Source: Candidatus Aminicenantota bacterium (GTDB lineage: Bacteria; Acidobacteriota; Aminicenantia; S016-38). From it: 64,000 nucleotides of DNA. The position numbers and the translations under genes are program-made. Below are positions 1-7,742 of this stretch, piece after piece; within the stretch, counting starts at the first letter, position 1, and each line of letters begins with the position of its first letter. A model generated the notes under the pieces. It ran no database searches, had not been told where the DNA came from, and saw nothing but the letters and a program-made list of their open reading frames with translations. The stretch is taken from positions 19,191 to 83,190 of the forward strand of contig JALSNJ010000039.1 in assembly GCA_026987025.1 (NCBI GenBank), in the 5' to 3' direction.

Positions 1-382
1 GGAGACGGCCTTAGCCCTCAAGTTTGAAAAGCCCCTGGTCCTTCACCGATTCCCCGCTGCCCAGAAGGCCTTCTACATGGAACCTGACCCTGAAAGGCCG
101 GAGCTTTCCCTTTCCTTTGACATGCTGGCCCCGGAGGGCTACGGGGAAATAATAGGAGGTTCGGAAAGGATAAGCGATTACGACCTTCTCCTTAAAAGGA
201 TAAGGGAAAACAACCTTCCTGAGGAAGCCTTCCGGTGGTACCTTGACCTGAGGAAATACGGCTCCGTTCCCCACGCGGGGTTCGGTCTGGGGGTGGAGCG
301 GACCGTGGCCTGGATAGCCGGAGTTAAACATGTGAGGGAAACCATACCTTTTCCCAGGCTGCTCTACAAAATATACCCGTGA
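1..382 (+). CDS. asnS: asparaginyl-tRNA synthetase, C-terminal part
   Basis: The 5' end lies outside the window; the reading frame is open from base 2 to the TGA at 380-382. The visible ~126 residues are the end of a class II aminoacyl-tRNA synthetase catalytic core: a [18 protein letters not shown] block, an [19 protein letters not shown] block, the motif 3 arginine in [10 protein letters not shown], and the final IPFPR stretch. The [10 protein letters not shown] form and the very short tail after IPFPR fit AsnRS rather than AspRS or LysRS. It charges tRNA-Asn with asparagine in the cytoplasm. The stop overlaps the GTG start of rimO, so the two are probably co-transcribed. Confidence 0.93.
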   Translation, partial: ETALALKFEKPLVLHRFPAAQKAFYMEPDPERPELSLSFDMLAPEGYGEIIGGSERISDYDLLLKRIRENNLPEEAFRWYLDLRKYGSVPHAGFGLGVERTVAWIAGVKHVRETIPFPRLLYKIYP

Positions 383-1647
383 AAATAGCCTTCATTTCCT
401 TAGGCTGTGCCAAAGCCTTGGTGGATACCGAAATAATGATGGGTGTTTTAAAAGAAAGGGGCCATTTTATAACCCCCTCCTTGCAGGAGGCTGAGGCTGT
501 GGTGATAAATACCTGCGCCTTCCTCCAGAAAGCCCGCAGGGAAAGCGATGAAACCATAGAGGAGGTGTTGAGCAAGGGAAAGAAGGTGGTGGTGGCGGGA
601 TGTTATGTAAATTGGGAAAGGGAGAGATTGAAGAAGAAATTTCCCGGGGTTTACGGCTTCCTGGGGACAGAAGAAATAGAGCAGATAGAAAAAGCCATAA
701 AGGGGGAGGAGGTCAGGGCCTGCGGTCTTTACCTCCCCCGGTGGAATACCCCCAGGGTAACTTCCACCCCTCCCTCCTGGGCCTATGTAAAAATATCGGA
801 AGGGTGCTCCCGCCGCTGCACCTTCTGCATAATCCCGAAGATAAGGGGACCCTACCGCTCGCGCCCCATCCAGGATGTGGTGAGGGAAGTCAGGAGGCTG
901 GAGGAGGCCGGTTTTGCGGAGGCCAATTTAATTTCCCAGGACACGGTTTCCTTCGGCACCGATAGGGGCGAAAATCTGCGGGGGCTTCTGGAGGCGCTGC
1001 TTCGGGGGACGGAAAAAATCTGGATAAGGCTCCTCTATCTTTACCCCTCCCCTGACCTGATGAAAATCCTCCCCCTTTTCCAGGAACCCAGACTGCTTCC
1101 CTACTTTGACATCCCTTTCCAGCATTCCCATCCTGAAATTCTGAAGAGAATGGGAAGGCCCTGGGACGGGAGGAAATACTTGGATATGGTGGAGGAAATA
1201 CGCCAGAAGGTGAAGGACCCCACCATAAGGACCTCGCTAATAGTGGGCTTTCCCGGGGAAGGACCGGAGGAGTTTCAGCATCTAAAAGAGTGGTTAAAAA
1301 GGGCAGAAATAGACAGATTGGGGGTATTTAAATACTCCAGGGAAAGGGGGGCCTCCGCCTACGGCCTGGGGGATCCGGTGCCGGACGAGGAGAAGGAAAG
1401 GAGGGCCAGGGAAATTATGGAAATTCAGGCGGAAATAAGCAGCCGAAGGCTAACGCTCATGGTGGGAAGGGAAGAAGAGGTGGTGGTGGAAGGCAAAGTG
1501 AGGGAGGGGGTCTACTTTGCCCGCTCCAGGCACTTCGCCCCGGAGGTGGACGGGGGGATATATGTCCTGGGGGAGATTGAGGGACCCAGGGCAAGGGTCA
1601 GAATAACCCACGCCCACACCTACGACCTGGAAGGGGAACCCCTATGA
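379..1647 (+). CDS. rimO: ribosomal protein S12 methylthiotransferase RimO
   Basis: Radical-SAM methylthiotransferase that modifies an aspartate of ribosomal protein S12. Of 422 residues, the N-terminal UPF0004 domain carries cluster cysteines at 10 ([12 protein letters not shown]), about 46 and about 75. The radical-SAM CxxxCxxC is at Cys143-147-150 ([10 protein letters not shown]), followed by [15 protein letters not shown]-terminal TRAM-like region ends in a [11 protein letters not shown] segment typical of RimO. The SLGCAK signature separates it from MiaB and from the MtaB-type paralogue at 26842. The start is GTG in a GTGA overlap with the asnS stop; its own stop overlaps pgpA. Confidence 0.95.
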   Translation: MKIAFISLGCAKALVDTEIMMGVLKERGHFITPSLQEAEAVVINTCAFLQKARRESDETIEEVLSKGKKVVVAGCYVNWERERLKKKFPGVYGFLGTEEIEQIEKAIKGEEVRACGLYLPRWNTPRVTSTPPSWAYVKISEGCSRRCTFCIIPKIRGPYRSRPIQDVVREVRRLEEAGFAEANLISQDTVSFGTDRGENLRGLLEALLRGTEKIWIRLLYLYPSPDLMKILPLFQEPRLLPYFDIPFQHSHPEILKRMGRPWDGRKYLDMVEEIRQKVKDPTIRTSLIVGFPGEGPEEFQHLKEWLKRAEIDRLGVFKYSRERGASAYGLGDPVPDEEKERRAREIMEIQAEISSRRLTLMVGREEEVVVEGKVREGVYFARSRHFAPEVDGGIYVLGEIEGPRARVRITHAHTYDLEGEPL

Positions 1648-2087
1648 GGAAGCTGGCTCTGTTTTGGGCTCATTTTTTCCTCCTGGGTTTTTTCCCCATC
1701 TTTCCTGCAACCTTCACCAGCGCCGTCGTCAGTCTGCTCTTCGGTCTATGGTTAATCCGGCTGGGGCTCATCCCCAGGCTTATCCTGGTGGGGTTCGTGT
1801 TCATCACCGGAATACCGGCGGCCTCTAAAGGGGAGAGGTACCACGGGAAAAAGGACCCCCGTTCCGTGGTGATAGACGAAGTGGCCGGGCAGCTTCTGGC
1901 TCTGGTCCCGGCGAGAAACTGGACGGAGGTGTTCCTGGGTTTCCTTCTCTTTCGCCTTTTTGATACCCTGAAACCTCCCCCGGTAAATCTGGCCGAGCGG
2001 ATTGAGGGAGGGCCGGGGATAATGTTGGACGACCTGGCCGCCGGAGCTATGGCACTGTCAATTCTCCTCCTTATTCATAGCCTCTGA
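1644..2087 (+). CDS. pgpA: phosphatidylglycerophosphatase A
   Basis: Integral membrane phosphatase that converts phosphatidylglycerol phosphate to phosphatidylglycerol. The 147 residues match the usual PgpA size. They have hydrophobic helices near residues 5-50 and 120-145, and the family motif VVIDEVAGQLLAL in the middle, followed by FRLFDTLKPPPV and GPGIMLDDLAAG. It starts with ATG in an ATGA overlap with rimO. The last 30 bases overlap the 3' end of the convergent Rsm22-like gene. Its functional partner, a PgsA-type synthase, is encoded at 6370-6927 on the other strand. Confidence 0.93.
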   Translation: MRKLALFWAHFFLLGFFPIFPATFTSAVVSLLFGLWLIRLGLIPRLILVGFVFITGIPAASKGERYHGKKDPRSVVIDEVAGQLLALVPARNWTEVFLGFLLFRLFDTLKPPPVNLAERIEGGPGIMLDDLAAGAMALSILLLIHSL

Positions 2088-3107
2088 TGTAATTACCCTG
2101 AGGTCCTCCACCCTGAAAACCCCGGGGGAAACCTCCTTCCCCTTGAAATCCACCAGGTCGCAGCAGAAAGCCTGGGGGAACCTTCCCTTAGCCCTTCCCA
2201 TAAACTCCAATTTTATGGGTTTTCCCCCTCTACAGGCCAAATAATAGCTCTTTCCCTTCTCCTTGATAAGGGGGGAACGGAGCCGGACTCCCCAGCCCTT
2301 GAGGGAAAAGCCCCTGCAAAAAACCCCGTATGTGAACTTCAGAAATTTAAGCTTATGCCTTAAAAGCGAATTCAATCTAACTGTAAGGTCCGGTAGGCGA
2401 AAGGGAAGGGCTGCATGGCACCAGTCATTTTTAGAAAGGCTGCATGAGGAACCTCCGCAGGGAAGCAGGGGAGATCCTATTTTCCTGCTGAGCTCCATTA
2501 TGAGGGAATACCCTCTGGACCAGCCCGGCTCTATCACCACCAGGCATCTGTGTTCTTTCCAGAGCCTCTGGGCTAAGGCCAGAGGATCTTTTGTTTCAGA
2601 GAGGGAAGAAACCGCCAGGGCTATATCCCCTTCAATCTTCGCCCTGGTAAAATCCTTGACGAGGACCGTCAGTCCTGTGAGCTCTCTGGCAAACTCCGCT
2701 GCTGTCTTTATCCTTTCCAGACCTCTTAAATCGGAGCCGGGAAAAACCTCCCTGGCCGCCAGCATGGAAGCCCCGAGACCAGTCCCCAGGTCCGTTATGG
2801 TGGGTGAAGGAAAGGGGGGTCTCAAAAGGGCACCCATTTCCTTTAGAACAAAAAATGTTTTCAAGTATCCCTGGGGAAAGAAGAAAGCGAAATATGCCCT
2901 TAAGGCCCACTCCTCCTTTAAGTAGGGCCCGGCCCTTCCTTTTACGAGAAGGTCGGAAAGGCGGGCGGCTTCCCGGGCCAGCCTTCGCAGGGGATACTCC
3001 TCAAGGCCCAGCATCCTCTTTCCCCTTTCAAACCAGGGAAGGAGACTATTGCTGGCTTCCCTTAAAAAAGCCTCTATAGGAGTGTATGAAGAGGATGGGA
3101 TTTTCAA
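2058..3107 (-). CDS. Rsm22-like methyltransferase of the small ribosomal subunit
   Basis: A 349-residue SAM-dependent methyltransferase-fold protein of the Rsm22 family. The SAM-binding loop is DLGTGLGASMLAA near residue 108. The later region VVIEPGWSRGYSLI, then PCGGSSC and a second Cys in NDWCH, resembles the cysteine-rich metal or Fe-S site of Rsm22 proteins, followed by the family-like HKLKFLKFTYGVF block. It likely modifies or helps assemble the 30S subunit; the substrate is not known. The chosen start is TTG at 3107 because AAGGAG lies seven bases upstream (3115-3120). The gene begins inside the upstream same-strand gene (62-base overlap) and converges on pgpA. Confidence 0.75.
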   Translation of the reverse strand: MKIPSSSYTPIEAFLREASNSLLPWFERGKRMLGLEEYPLRRLAREAARLSDLLVKGRAGPYLKEEWALRAYFAFFFPQGYLKTFFVLKEMGALLRPPFPSPTITDLGTGLGASMLAAREVFPGSDLRGLERIKTAAEFARELTGLTVLVKDFTRAKIEGDIALAVSSLSETKDPLALAQRLWKEHRCLVVIEPGWSRGYSLIMELSRKIGSPLLPCGGSSCSLSKNDWCHAALPFRLPDLTVRLNSLLRHKLKFLKFTYGVFCRGFSLKGWGVRLRSPLIKEKGKSYYLACRGGKPIKLEFMGRAKGRFPQAFCCDLVDFKGKEVSPGVFRVEDLRVITSEAMNKEEN

Positions 3108-4611
3108 GGAAGAACTCCTTTTTGAATATTTCCGCCGCCACCCTCCCCTGGGATTCCTTCTCCACAGGAAGCCCTAAATAATAAGCCACGGTGGGGGCAA
3201 AATCCAGCAGCGAAAGGGGAAAATTTCCTCTTTTTACCCACGGGGAAAAGGCCATATAAACCCCTTCAGGGCAATCAAGAAAATCCCCGCATGTGAGTTT
3301 GTCACCCATTAAACCCTCTAAGTAGAACCTCCAGGGAGCTATGGGCTCGACGGAGAAGGGGGAAACCACTATAACCAGGCCCTCAGGGGGGAGCTGGGTA
3401 AGGAACCTGCCCACGATATGGTCGTAAAAAAGGGTATATTTATCTATCACCCCCATAAACTTTTCCAGCTCCTGGGGAGGTACGAAGGGGAAAAACTCGG
3501 AGGTGTATTTCAGGAACCTGAGTTTTACCCTTTTCATACCCTCCAGCCTTATCACCAGAAGGTCGGCTCTCCTTAGAAGCTTCAGGGCCCTCTCGGATGC
3601 GTAGCTATCTGCGGAGAGGGCCTCCAGCAGGGTCTCGTACTGCCATGTGCCTGCCCGGGCCTCTGGAAAAAGAGCCTTTACCGTATCCCTCCTTTGCGGG
3701 AAATCCTCCGCCTCCACCACCTCTCCCCTTCCATGGAATTTCCTGACCAGAAAGACCATGCCCTGATGGGGCCTGGGAATTTTTCCCTCCAGCCTTACCA
3801 CCTTTACCTTTTTAAGGGCCTGGAAGAATATCCACCTGGGAAACAGTGTGTATTTTCCCTTTCCCAGGAAACTATAAACTCCGCTGGAACGATAACCGTG
3901 GTCTGAGGGTCTGGTGCCCCGGAGGAAGGAAAAGAAAGTAACCTCGGAGAGACAGGGTGGAGGGGACTTAACCTTCCCCCAGGCTCCCTGACTTACAAGA
4001 TAGTTGAAATTGGCAAGATTCTGCGCACTGCGGGGCCTTAAAATGTCCTGGAGGGAAAGCCCCTCCATGTAGAGAACCACAGCTTTTCTGCCCTCGGCCA
4101 GGGTGGATGCAAAGGGAAAGGAAGGGGTCGGCTCCGGAGCCTGCTTTGTTCTGGTGGTGTAAAAAATTCCCACGGAAGCAAAGGCAAGAAGAGAAAAAAC
4201 CACGAACAAAATACGGTTTTTCCTCGCTATAAGGGAGAGGCTCAAAATTGAAAGCATGGCCAGGGCAAGGCCCAGGCCTACGAAATTGTAATATGCCCGG
4301 GGGGGGAGAAGGTTTCTCATGTACTTGAGGTTAAGGTAGATAGCCAGGCTCAGGTAGGAAGCCAGAAGAAAAATCTGACCCACCAGATATCGGGAATTTA
4401 AAAGAACCGGTTCCCCTCCGGTTATAAGGTTGATAAAAAGAGAAAGCAGAGTAAGAAAAGGGAAAAACATAGCTGCATAGAAGGCGACCACATAGAAAAC
4501 GGGAGGGGAAAAAGGAGGGGCCAAATTTAAAATCCTCAAAATAGCCCCCACAGAAAACCCTGCCCACAGAGAAGCTACTAAGGAAGGAAAGAGAAGCTTT
4601 AATTTTTTCAA
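3046..4611 (-). CDS. membrane-anchored alkaline-phosphatase-superfamily-like protein, probably inactive
   Basis: 521 residues. Five hydrophobic segments (about 6-30, 37-63, 73-95, 109-127, 133-150) precede a large domain, probably periplasmic, that resembles phosphodiesterase/sulfatase-type alkaline phosphatase family members. AVVLYMEGL sits where VVxxGxDG is expected, GTRPSDHGY follows the nucleophile region, and SLLDFAPTVAYYLGLP resembles the usual ending. Several metal-binding positions look replaced: Asp to Glu in the first strand, and VSPFS in place of a (S/T)DHG motif. I therefore infer a structural or binding role rather than catalysis. The TTG start at 4611 has no good ribosome-binding site; it follows the FHA gene by nine bases. 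Confidence 0.6.
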   Translation of the reverse strand: MKKLKLLFPSLVASLWAGFSVGAILRILNLAPPFSPPVFYVVAFYAAMFFPFLTLLSLFINLITGGEPVLLNSRYLVGQIFLLASYLSLAIYLNLKYMRNLLPPRAYYNFVGLGLALAMLSILSLSLIARKNRILFVVFSLLAFASVGIFYTTRTKQAPEPTPSFPFASTLAEGRKAVVLYMEGLSLQDILRPRSAQNLANFNYLVSQGAWGKVKSPPPCLSEVTFFSFLRGTRPSDHGYRSSGVYSFLGKGKYTLFPRWIFFQALKKVKVVRLEGKIPRPHQGMVFLVRKFHGRGEVVEAEDFPQRRDTVKALFPEARAGTWQYETLLEALSADSYASERALKLLRRADLLVIRLEGMKRVKLRFLKYTSEFFPFVPPQELEKFMGVIDKYTLFYDHIVGRFLTQLPPEGLVIVVSPFSVEPIAPWRFYLEGLMGDKLTCGDFLDCPEGVYMAFSPWVKRGNFPLSLLDFAPTVAYYLGLPVEKESQGRVAAEIFKKEFFLENPILFIHSYRGFFKGSQQ

Positions 4612-4620
4612 GGTGCGCTC

Positions 4621-5205
4621 TTAGAAAAAGGTCTCCGGATTTTTCGGCAGTTTGAGGAAAAGAAGAAAGGTCTCCCCCACCTGGATTTCGCTCTGGTCCT
4701 CCAGCTCCGCGTAAAACACCCTTTCTCCGTTCACGAAGGTCCCATTGGTGCTTTGCAGGTCCCTTATTATGACCTTGTCCCCATAGACCTCAATGGCGGC
4801 GTGTTTGCGGGAAACCTGCCTGTCGGGTATGATCAGGTCCACATTGAACCTGCCCAGGACCACCACCGGCTTTTCTATTCTGAACTTAAAACCTTGCTTG
4901 GCCCCCCTGGTTATATAAAGGACATATTCCTTATCTTCCGGAAGGTAAGGCTCTTCCCCCTCCTTTATGAGCTTCTCCTTGGTGGTCCTTTCTCCCTCCT
5001 CTTCGGTCTTCAATTTCTTCATGGGAGCTGTCTCGTCAATCCTCTCCTCCAGGTTGTCCGCAGTGGCCTCCTCGTAAAAAGGGTTGAAAATTTCAAAAAC
5101 AGTGCCACAATTTTTGCACCTAACCTTCTTGGATTTTTCGTCCGGAGCAAACTTTCTTTCGTCAAATTTGTATTTTTTCCCACATTTTGGACATGTGATT
5201 ATCAT
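4621..5205 (-). CDS. zinc-ribbon and FHA domain protein
   Basis: 194 residues. An N-terminal zinc ribbon of the MJ0042 type (CPKCGKKYKFD... CKNCGTVFEIF, residues 5-40) is followed by a charged linker and a C-terminal FHA domain (about 100-185) with GRFNVDLIIPDRQVSRKHA and LQSTNGTFVNG. FHA domains bind phosphothreonine, so the protein probably reads out Ser/Thr kinase activity; a Hanks-type kinase lies at the window's right end. A consensus promoter and an AGGGAGGG ribosome site precede the ATG at 5205. It is the first gene of a short unit running into the phosphatase-fold and Rsm22-like genes. Confidence 0.85.
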   Translation of the reverse strand: MIITCPKCGKKYKFDERKFAPDEKSKKVRCKNCGTVFEIFNPFYEEATADNLEERIDETAPMKKLKTEEEGERTTKEKLIKEGEEPYLPEDKEYVLYITRGAKQGFKFRIEKPVVVLGRFNVDLIIPDRQVSRKHAAIEVYGDKVIIRDLQSTNGTFVNGERVFYAELEDQSEIQVGETFLLFLKLPKNPETFF

Positions 5206-5226
5206 AGACCCTCCCTTTCACTTCCT

Positions 5227-5255
5227 ATTATAGGACAGGAGAAAATCCCTTGCAA
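5227..5255 (-). promoter_or_regulatory. promoter of the FHA gene
   Basis: On the minus strand, TTGCAA (5255-5250), a 17-base spacer and TATAAT (5232-5227) form a sigma-70 type promoter. The expected start point is about 15 bases before the AGGGAGGG ribosome-binding site and about 20 bases before the ATG at 5205. Confidence 0.7.
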
Positions 5256-5260
5256 TAAAA

Positions 5261-6355
5261 TTATCTTTCCCTTTCCCCCCTTATGAACTCCTCCACCATC
5301 CTCTTAGCTTCCCAGTCTGAATATTGCACCGGGGGATGCTTCATGGTGTAGGCAGAAATGGAAAGCAAAGGTCCACCGATGCCCCTGTCCAGGGCGAGCT
5401 TGGCTGCCCTTATGGCATCTATTATTATCCCCCCGCTGTTGGGAGAATCTTCCACCGAAAGCTTAAGATCAATTATTATGGGATGGTGCCCAAATCCCTC
5501 CCCTTCCATCCTTATGTAGCAGATTTTGTTGTCCTTCAACCATGGAATAAAATCCGAAGGCCCCACATAAATGTGATAATCGTCCAGTTTATCCCTCATC
5601 AGGGAGCGAACGGCCTCAGTCTTTGAAATCCTTTTGGTGGCCAGGCGCTTTCGCTCCAGCATGTTGAGGAAGTCGGTGTTTCCTCCGAAGTTGGTCTGGT
5701 AAGTTCTGGTAATCTTAACCCCCCGGTCCTCAAAGAGCTTCGTAAGCACCCTGTGAACTATGGTGGCCCCCACCTGGCTCTTGACATCGTCTCCGATGGC
5801 CGGAATTCCCCTTTCCTGGAACTTCTTTCCCCACTCATCATCGGAAACTATGAAGGTGGGCATGGCGTTTATAAAGGCCACACCAGCCTCCAAGGCGGCC
5901 TGAGCGTAGAAGCGGGCTGCCTCCTCCGAGCCCACCGGCATGTAATTTACCAGAACCTCTGCTCCGGACCTTCTCAGCTCCTCGGCCACATCCACAGGCT
6001 CAGCCTTGGCCGGTCTGAAGCTTATCTCCTCGGGATAATCCAGCATGTGGGGGGAGATGCCATCAAAAACGGGACCCATCTTCACTGTGACCCCGGTCCT
6101 GGGAATCTTATCCCAGAACACCATAGTGCAATTGGGTGGGGCGAAAATCGCTTTCTCCAAGGGTTTTCCCACCTTCCTTTCATCAACATCAAAGGCGGCA
6201 ACTATCTCAATGTCCCCCGGTCCATACCCTCCAAAATCAGGGTGCATGAGTCCCACAGTATCCTTTGTCTCTCCATAATAATAAATTCCCTGGACCAAGG
6301 AACTGGTGCAGTTGCCCACTCCGGCTATGGCCACTTTAATTTTTTCTTTAGCCAT
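5261..6355 (-). CDS. ino1: myo-inositol-1-phosphate synthase
   Basis: Converts glucose 6-phosphate to inositol 1-phosphate with NAD+. The 364 residues match the short archaeal/actinobacterial form. The N-terminal Rossmann motif is VAIAGVGNCTSSLVQG, followed by YYGETKDTVGLMHPDFGGYGPGDIEIVAAFDVD split over the NAD site, VNYMPVGSEEA, and the catalytic KSQVGATIVHR and NFGGNTDFLNM blocks. AAGGAGG lies eight bases before the ATG. It follows the CDP-alcohol phosphatidyltransferase gene by 14 bases in one unit, which suggests the product feeds an inositol lipid or a soluble inositol phosphodiester solute. That link is inferred. Confidence 0.93.
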   Translation of the reverse strand: MAKEKIKVAIAGVGNCTSSLVQGIYYYGETKDTVGLMHPDFGGYGPGDIEIVAAFDVDERKVGKPLEKAIFAPPNCTMVFWDKIPRTGVTVKMGPVFDGISPHMLDYPEEISFRPAKAEPVDVAEELRRSGAEVLVNYMPVGSEEAARFYAQAALEAGVAFINAMPTFIVSDDEWGKKFQERGIPAIGDDVKSQVGATIVHRVLTKLFEDRGVKITRTYQTNFGGNTDFLNMLERKRLATKRISKTEAVRSLMRDKLDDYHIYVGPSDFIPWLKDNKICYIRMEGEGFGHHPIIIDLKLSVEDSPNSGGIIIDAIRAAKLALDRGIGGPLLSISAYTMKHPPVQYSDWEAKRMVEEFIRGERER

Positions 6356-6369
6356 TTCATTCCTCCTTA

Positions 6370-6927
6370 TTATGAAGATAATTTAACAAATTTAATTATA
6401 TATTCTCCTGCAGAGTAAAGAGAAAGAATTATAGCAAAATAAAGGCAAAATACCCCAGGATGTTTAAGTTCCGGATACCTCAAACTGAGTATGAGCAGAA
6501 CTATGGAGAGCACCTCTAAGAACATCTTTTTCTTGCCCAGGGAAGAGGCCGGGATCAGAATCCCCTCCCCGGCAGCTATAGCCCTGAGCCCGGTAATTCC
6601 CAGCTCCCTTCCCACAAGAAGTATCACCGCCCAGGCAGGAACCAACCGCAGGGCCACTAAGGATATGAAGGACGAGGATATAAGCAGCTTGTCCGCTATG
6701 GGATCCAGGAGGATGCCTAAGGGGGTAACCTGGTTCTTCCTCCTGGCTAAATAACCGTCCACAAAATCTGTAAGGGAAGCTAAAAGGAAAAGGGCCAGAG
6801 CCCAAAAAACCCGGCCGTTGAACTCCACCAGCAATATTCCAACAATAATGGGAACCAAAAAAATTCTGAGAACGGTAAGGAAGTTGGGGAGGTTGAAATT
6901 CCTCCTCAGCCCTGCTATTTGAGCCAT
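6370..6927 (-). CDS. pgsA: CDP-alcohol phosphatidyltransferase, PgsA-like
   Basis: Membrane enzyme of 185 residues, closest to CDP-diacylglycerol--glycerol-3-phosphate 3-phosphatidyltransferase. It opens with NLPNFLTVLRIFLVPII, typical of PgsA, and has the family motif DFVDGYLARR...GILLDPIADK (DGx2ARx8Gx3Dx3D). Four or more hydrophobic helices cover the chain. It would make phosphatidylglycerol phosphate, which PgpA (1644) dephosphorylates. Lying next to ino1, an inositol-phosphate acceptor is possible, but the N-terminus favours PgsA. It starts with ATG within the last 13 bases of dapF, behind an AGAGGAGA site. Confidence 0.85.
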   Translation of the reverse strand: MAQIAGLRRNFNLPNFLTVLRIFLVPIIVGILLVEFNGRVFWALALFLLASLTDFVDGYLARRKNQVTPLGILLDPIADKLLISSSFISLVALRLVPAWAVILLVGRELGITGLRAIAAGEGILIPASSLGKKKMFLEVLSIVLLILSLRYPELKHPGVFCLYFAIILSLYSAGEYIIKFVKLSS

Positions 6928-7742
6928 TCTCCTCTGAAGACCACATCGGCAGGCCCCATCATCTTGATCTCTCCTTCCTTTATTTCCACCATTACATCTC
7001 CTGCCATGGTCTTAACCCTTACCCTTTCTCCTACAAGGCCTTTCATGTAAGCGGCATAGGCAGAGGCGCAGGCTCCGCTGCCGGAGGAAAAGGTTTCTCC
7101 TACACCCCTTTCCCAGAAAAGAACCTGTATTGTGCCCCGGTCCAGAACTTTAACGAATTCCACATTGGTCCTCTCAGGAAAGAAGGGATGCTCCTCTATT
7201 TCCTTGCCCAGCTCCTTCCACTCCACCGAGGAGGGAAGGTTCTCAAAGAAAAGAACGCTGTGGGGATTGCCCACGGAAAGAACCGTTATGGGGAAGGTTC
7301 TGTTTCCAATGTAAAGGGGATAATCCACCACCCTTTCCCTGGGGGTGCCGTCGTCAAAGGGTATCTCCTGGGAGGAAAGCCTGGGCTTTCCCATGGAGAT
7401 CTCAAAGATAAATCGGTTTCCCTTCCTTTCCATGAGACGGGCCCTTCTCACCCCGGCCAGGGTTTCAAATTCCACTTCCTCCCCTTCGTATCCCATGTAG
7501 TAAACATAGGCTGCCGCGCAACGAAGGCCGTTTCCTGAAATTTCAGCTTCCGACCCGTCGGCGTTGAAGATCCTGAAGGAGAAACGCTCCCCCTCCCGGG
7601 CCAGGATTATCAGACCGTCGCTTCCAGCTCCGAAATGGCGGTGGCACAGCTCTTTGGCAAGGCTGTGGGGATCCCCCTTTATCTCGGATTTCTCCACTAT
7701 CAAAAAGTCGTTCCCAAGAGCCTGCGCCTTGTAAAACTTCAT
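6915..7742 (-). CDS. dapF: diaminopimelate epimerase
   Basis: Interconverts LL- and meso-diaminopimelate for lysine and peptidoglycan synthesis, without cofactor. The two catalytic cysteines are visible: Cys75 in SGNGLRCAAAYV and the second in GSGACASAYAA near residue 220. The family opening KAQALGNDFLIVE and the DGLIIL and NADGSEAE blocks are present. I place the start at ATG 7742, giving 275 residues and the usual MKFYK-type beginning; a GTG one codon upstream overlaps the htrA stop. Its presence argues for the DAP route to lysine in this organism. Confidence 0.95.
   Translation of the reverse strand: MKFYKAQALGNDFLIVEKSEIKGDPHSLAKELCHRHFGAGSDGLIILAREGERFSFRIFNADGSEAEISGNGLRCAAAYVYYMGYEGEEVEFETLAGVRRARLMERKGNRFIFEISMGKPRLSSQEIPFDDGTPRERVVDYPLYIGNRTFPITVLSVGNPHSVLFFENLPSSVEWKELGKEIEEHPFFPERTNVEFVKVLDRGTIQVLFWERGVGETFSSGSGACASAYAAYMKGLVGERVRVKTMAGDVMVEIKEGEIKMMGPADVVFRGEWLK

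Noticed and set aside
5753..6418. Plus-strand open frame opposite ino1
   Set aside because: ino1 is unambiguous on the other strand and no ribosome site or motif supports the opposite frame.
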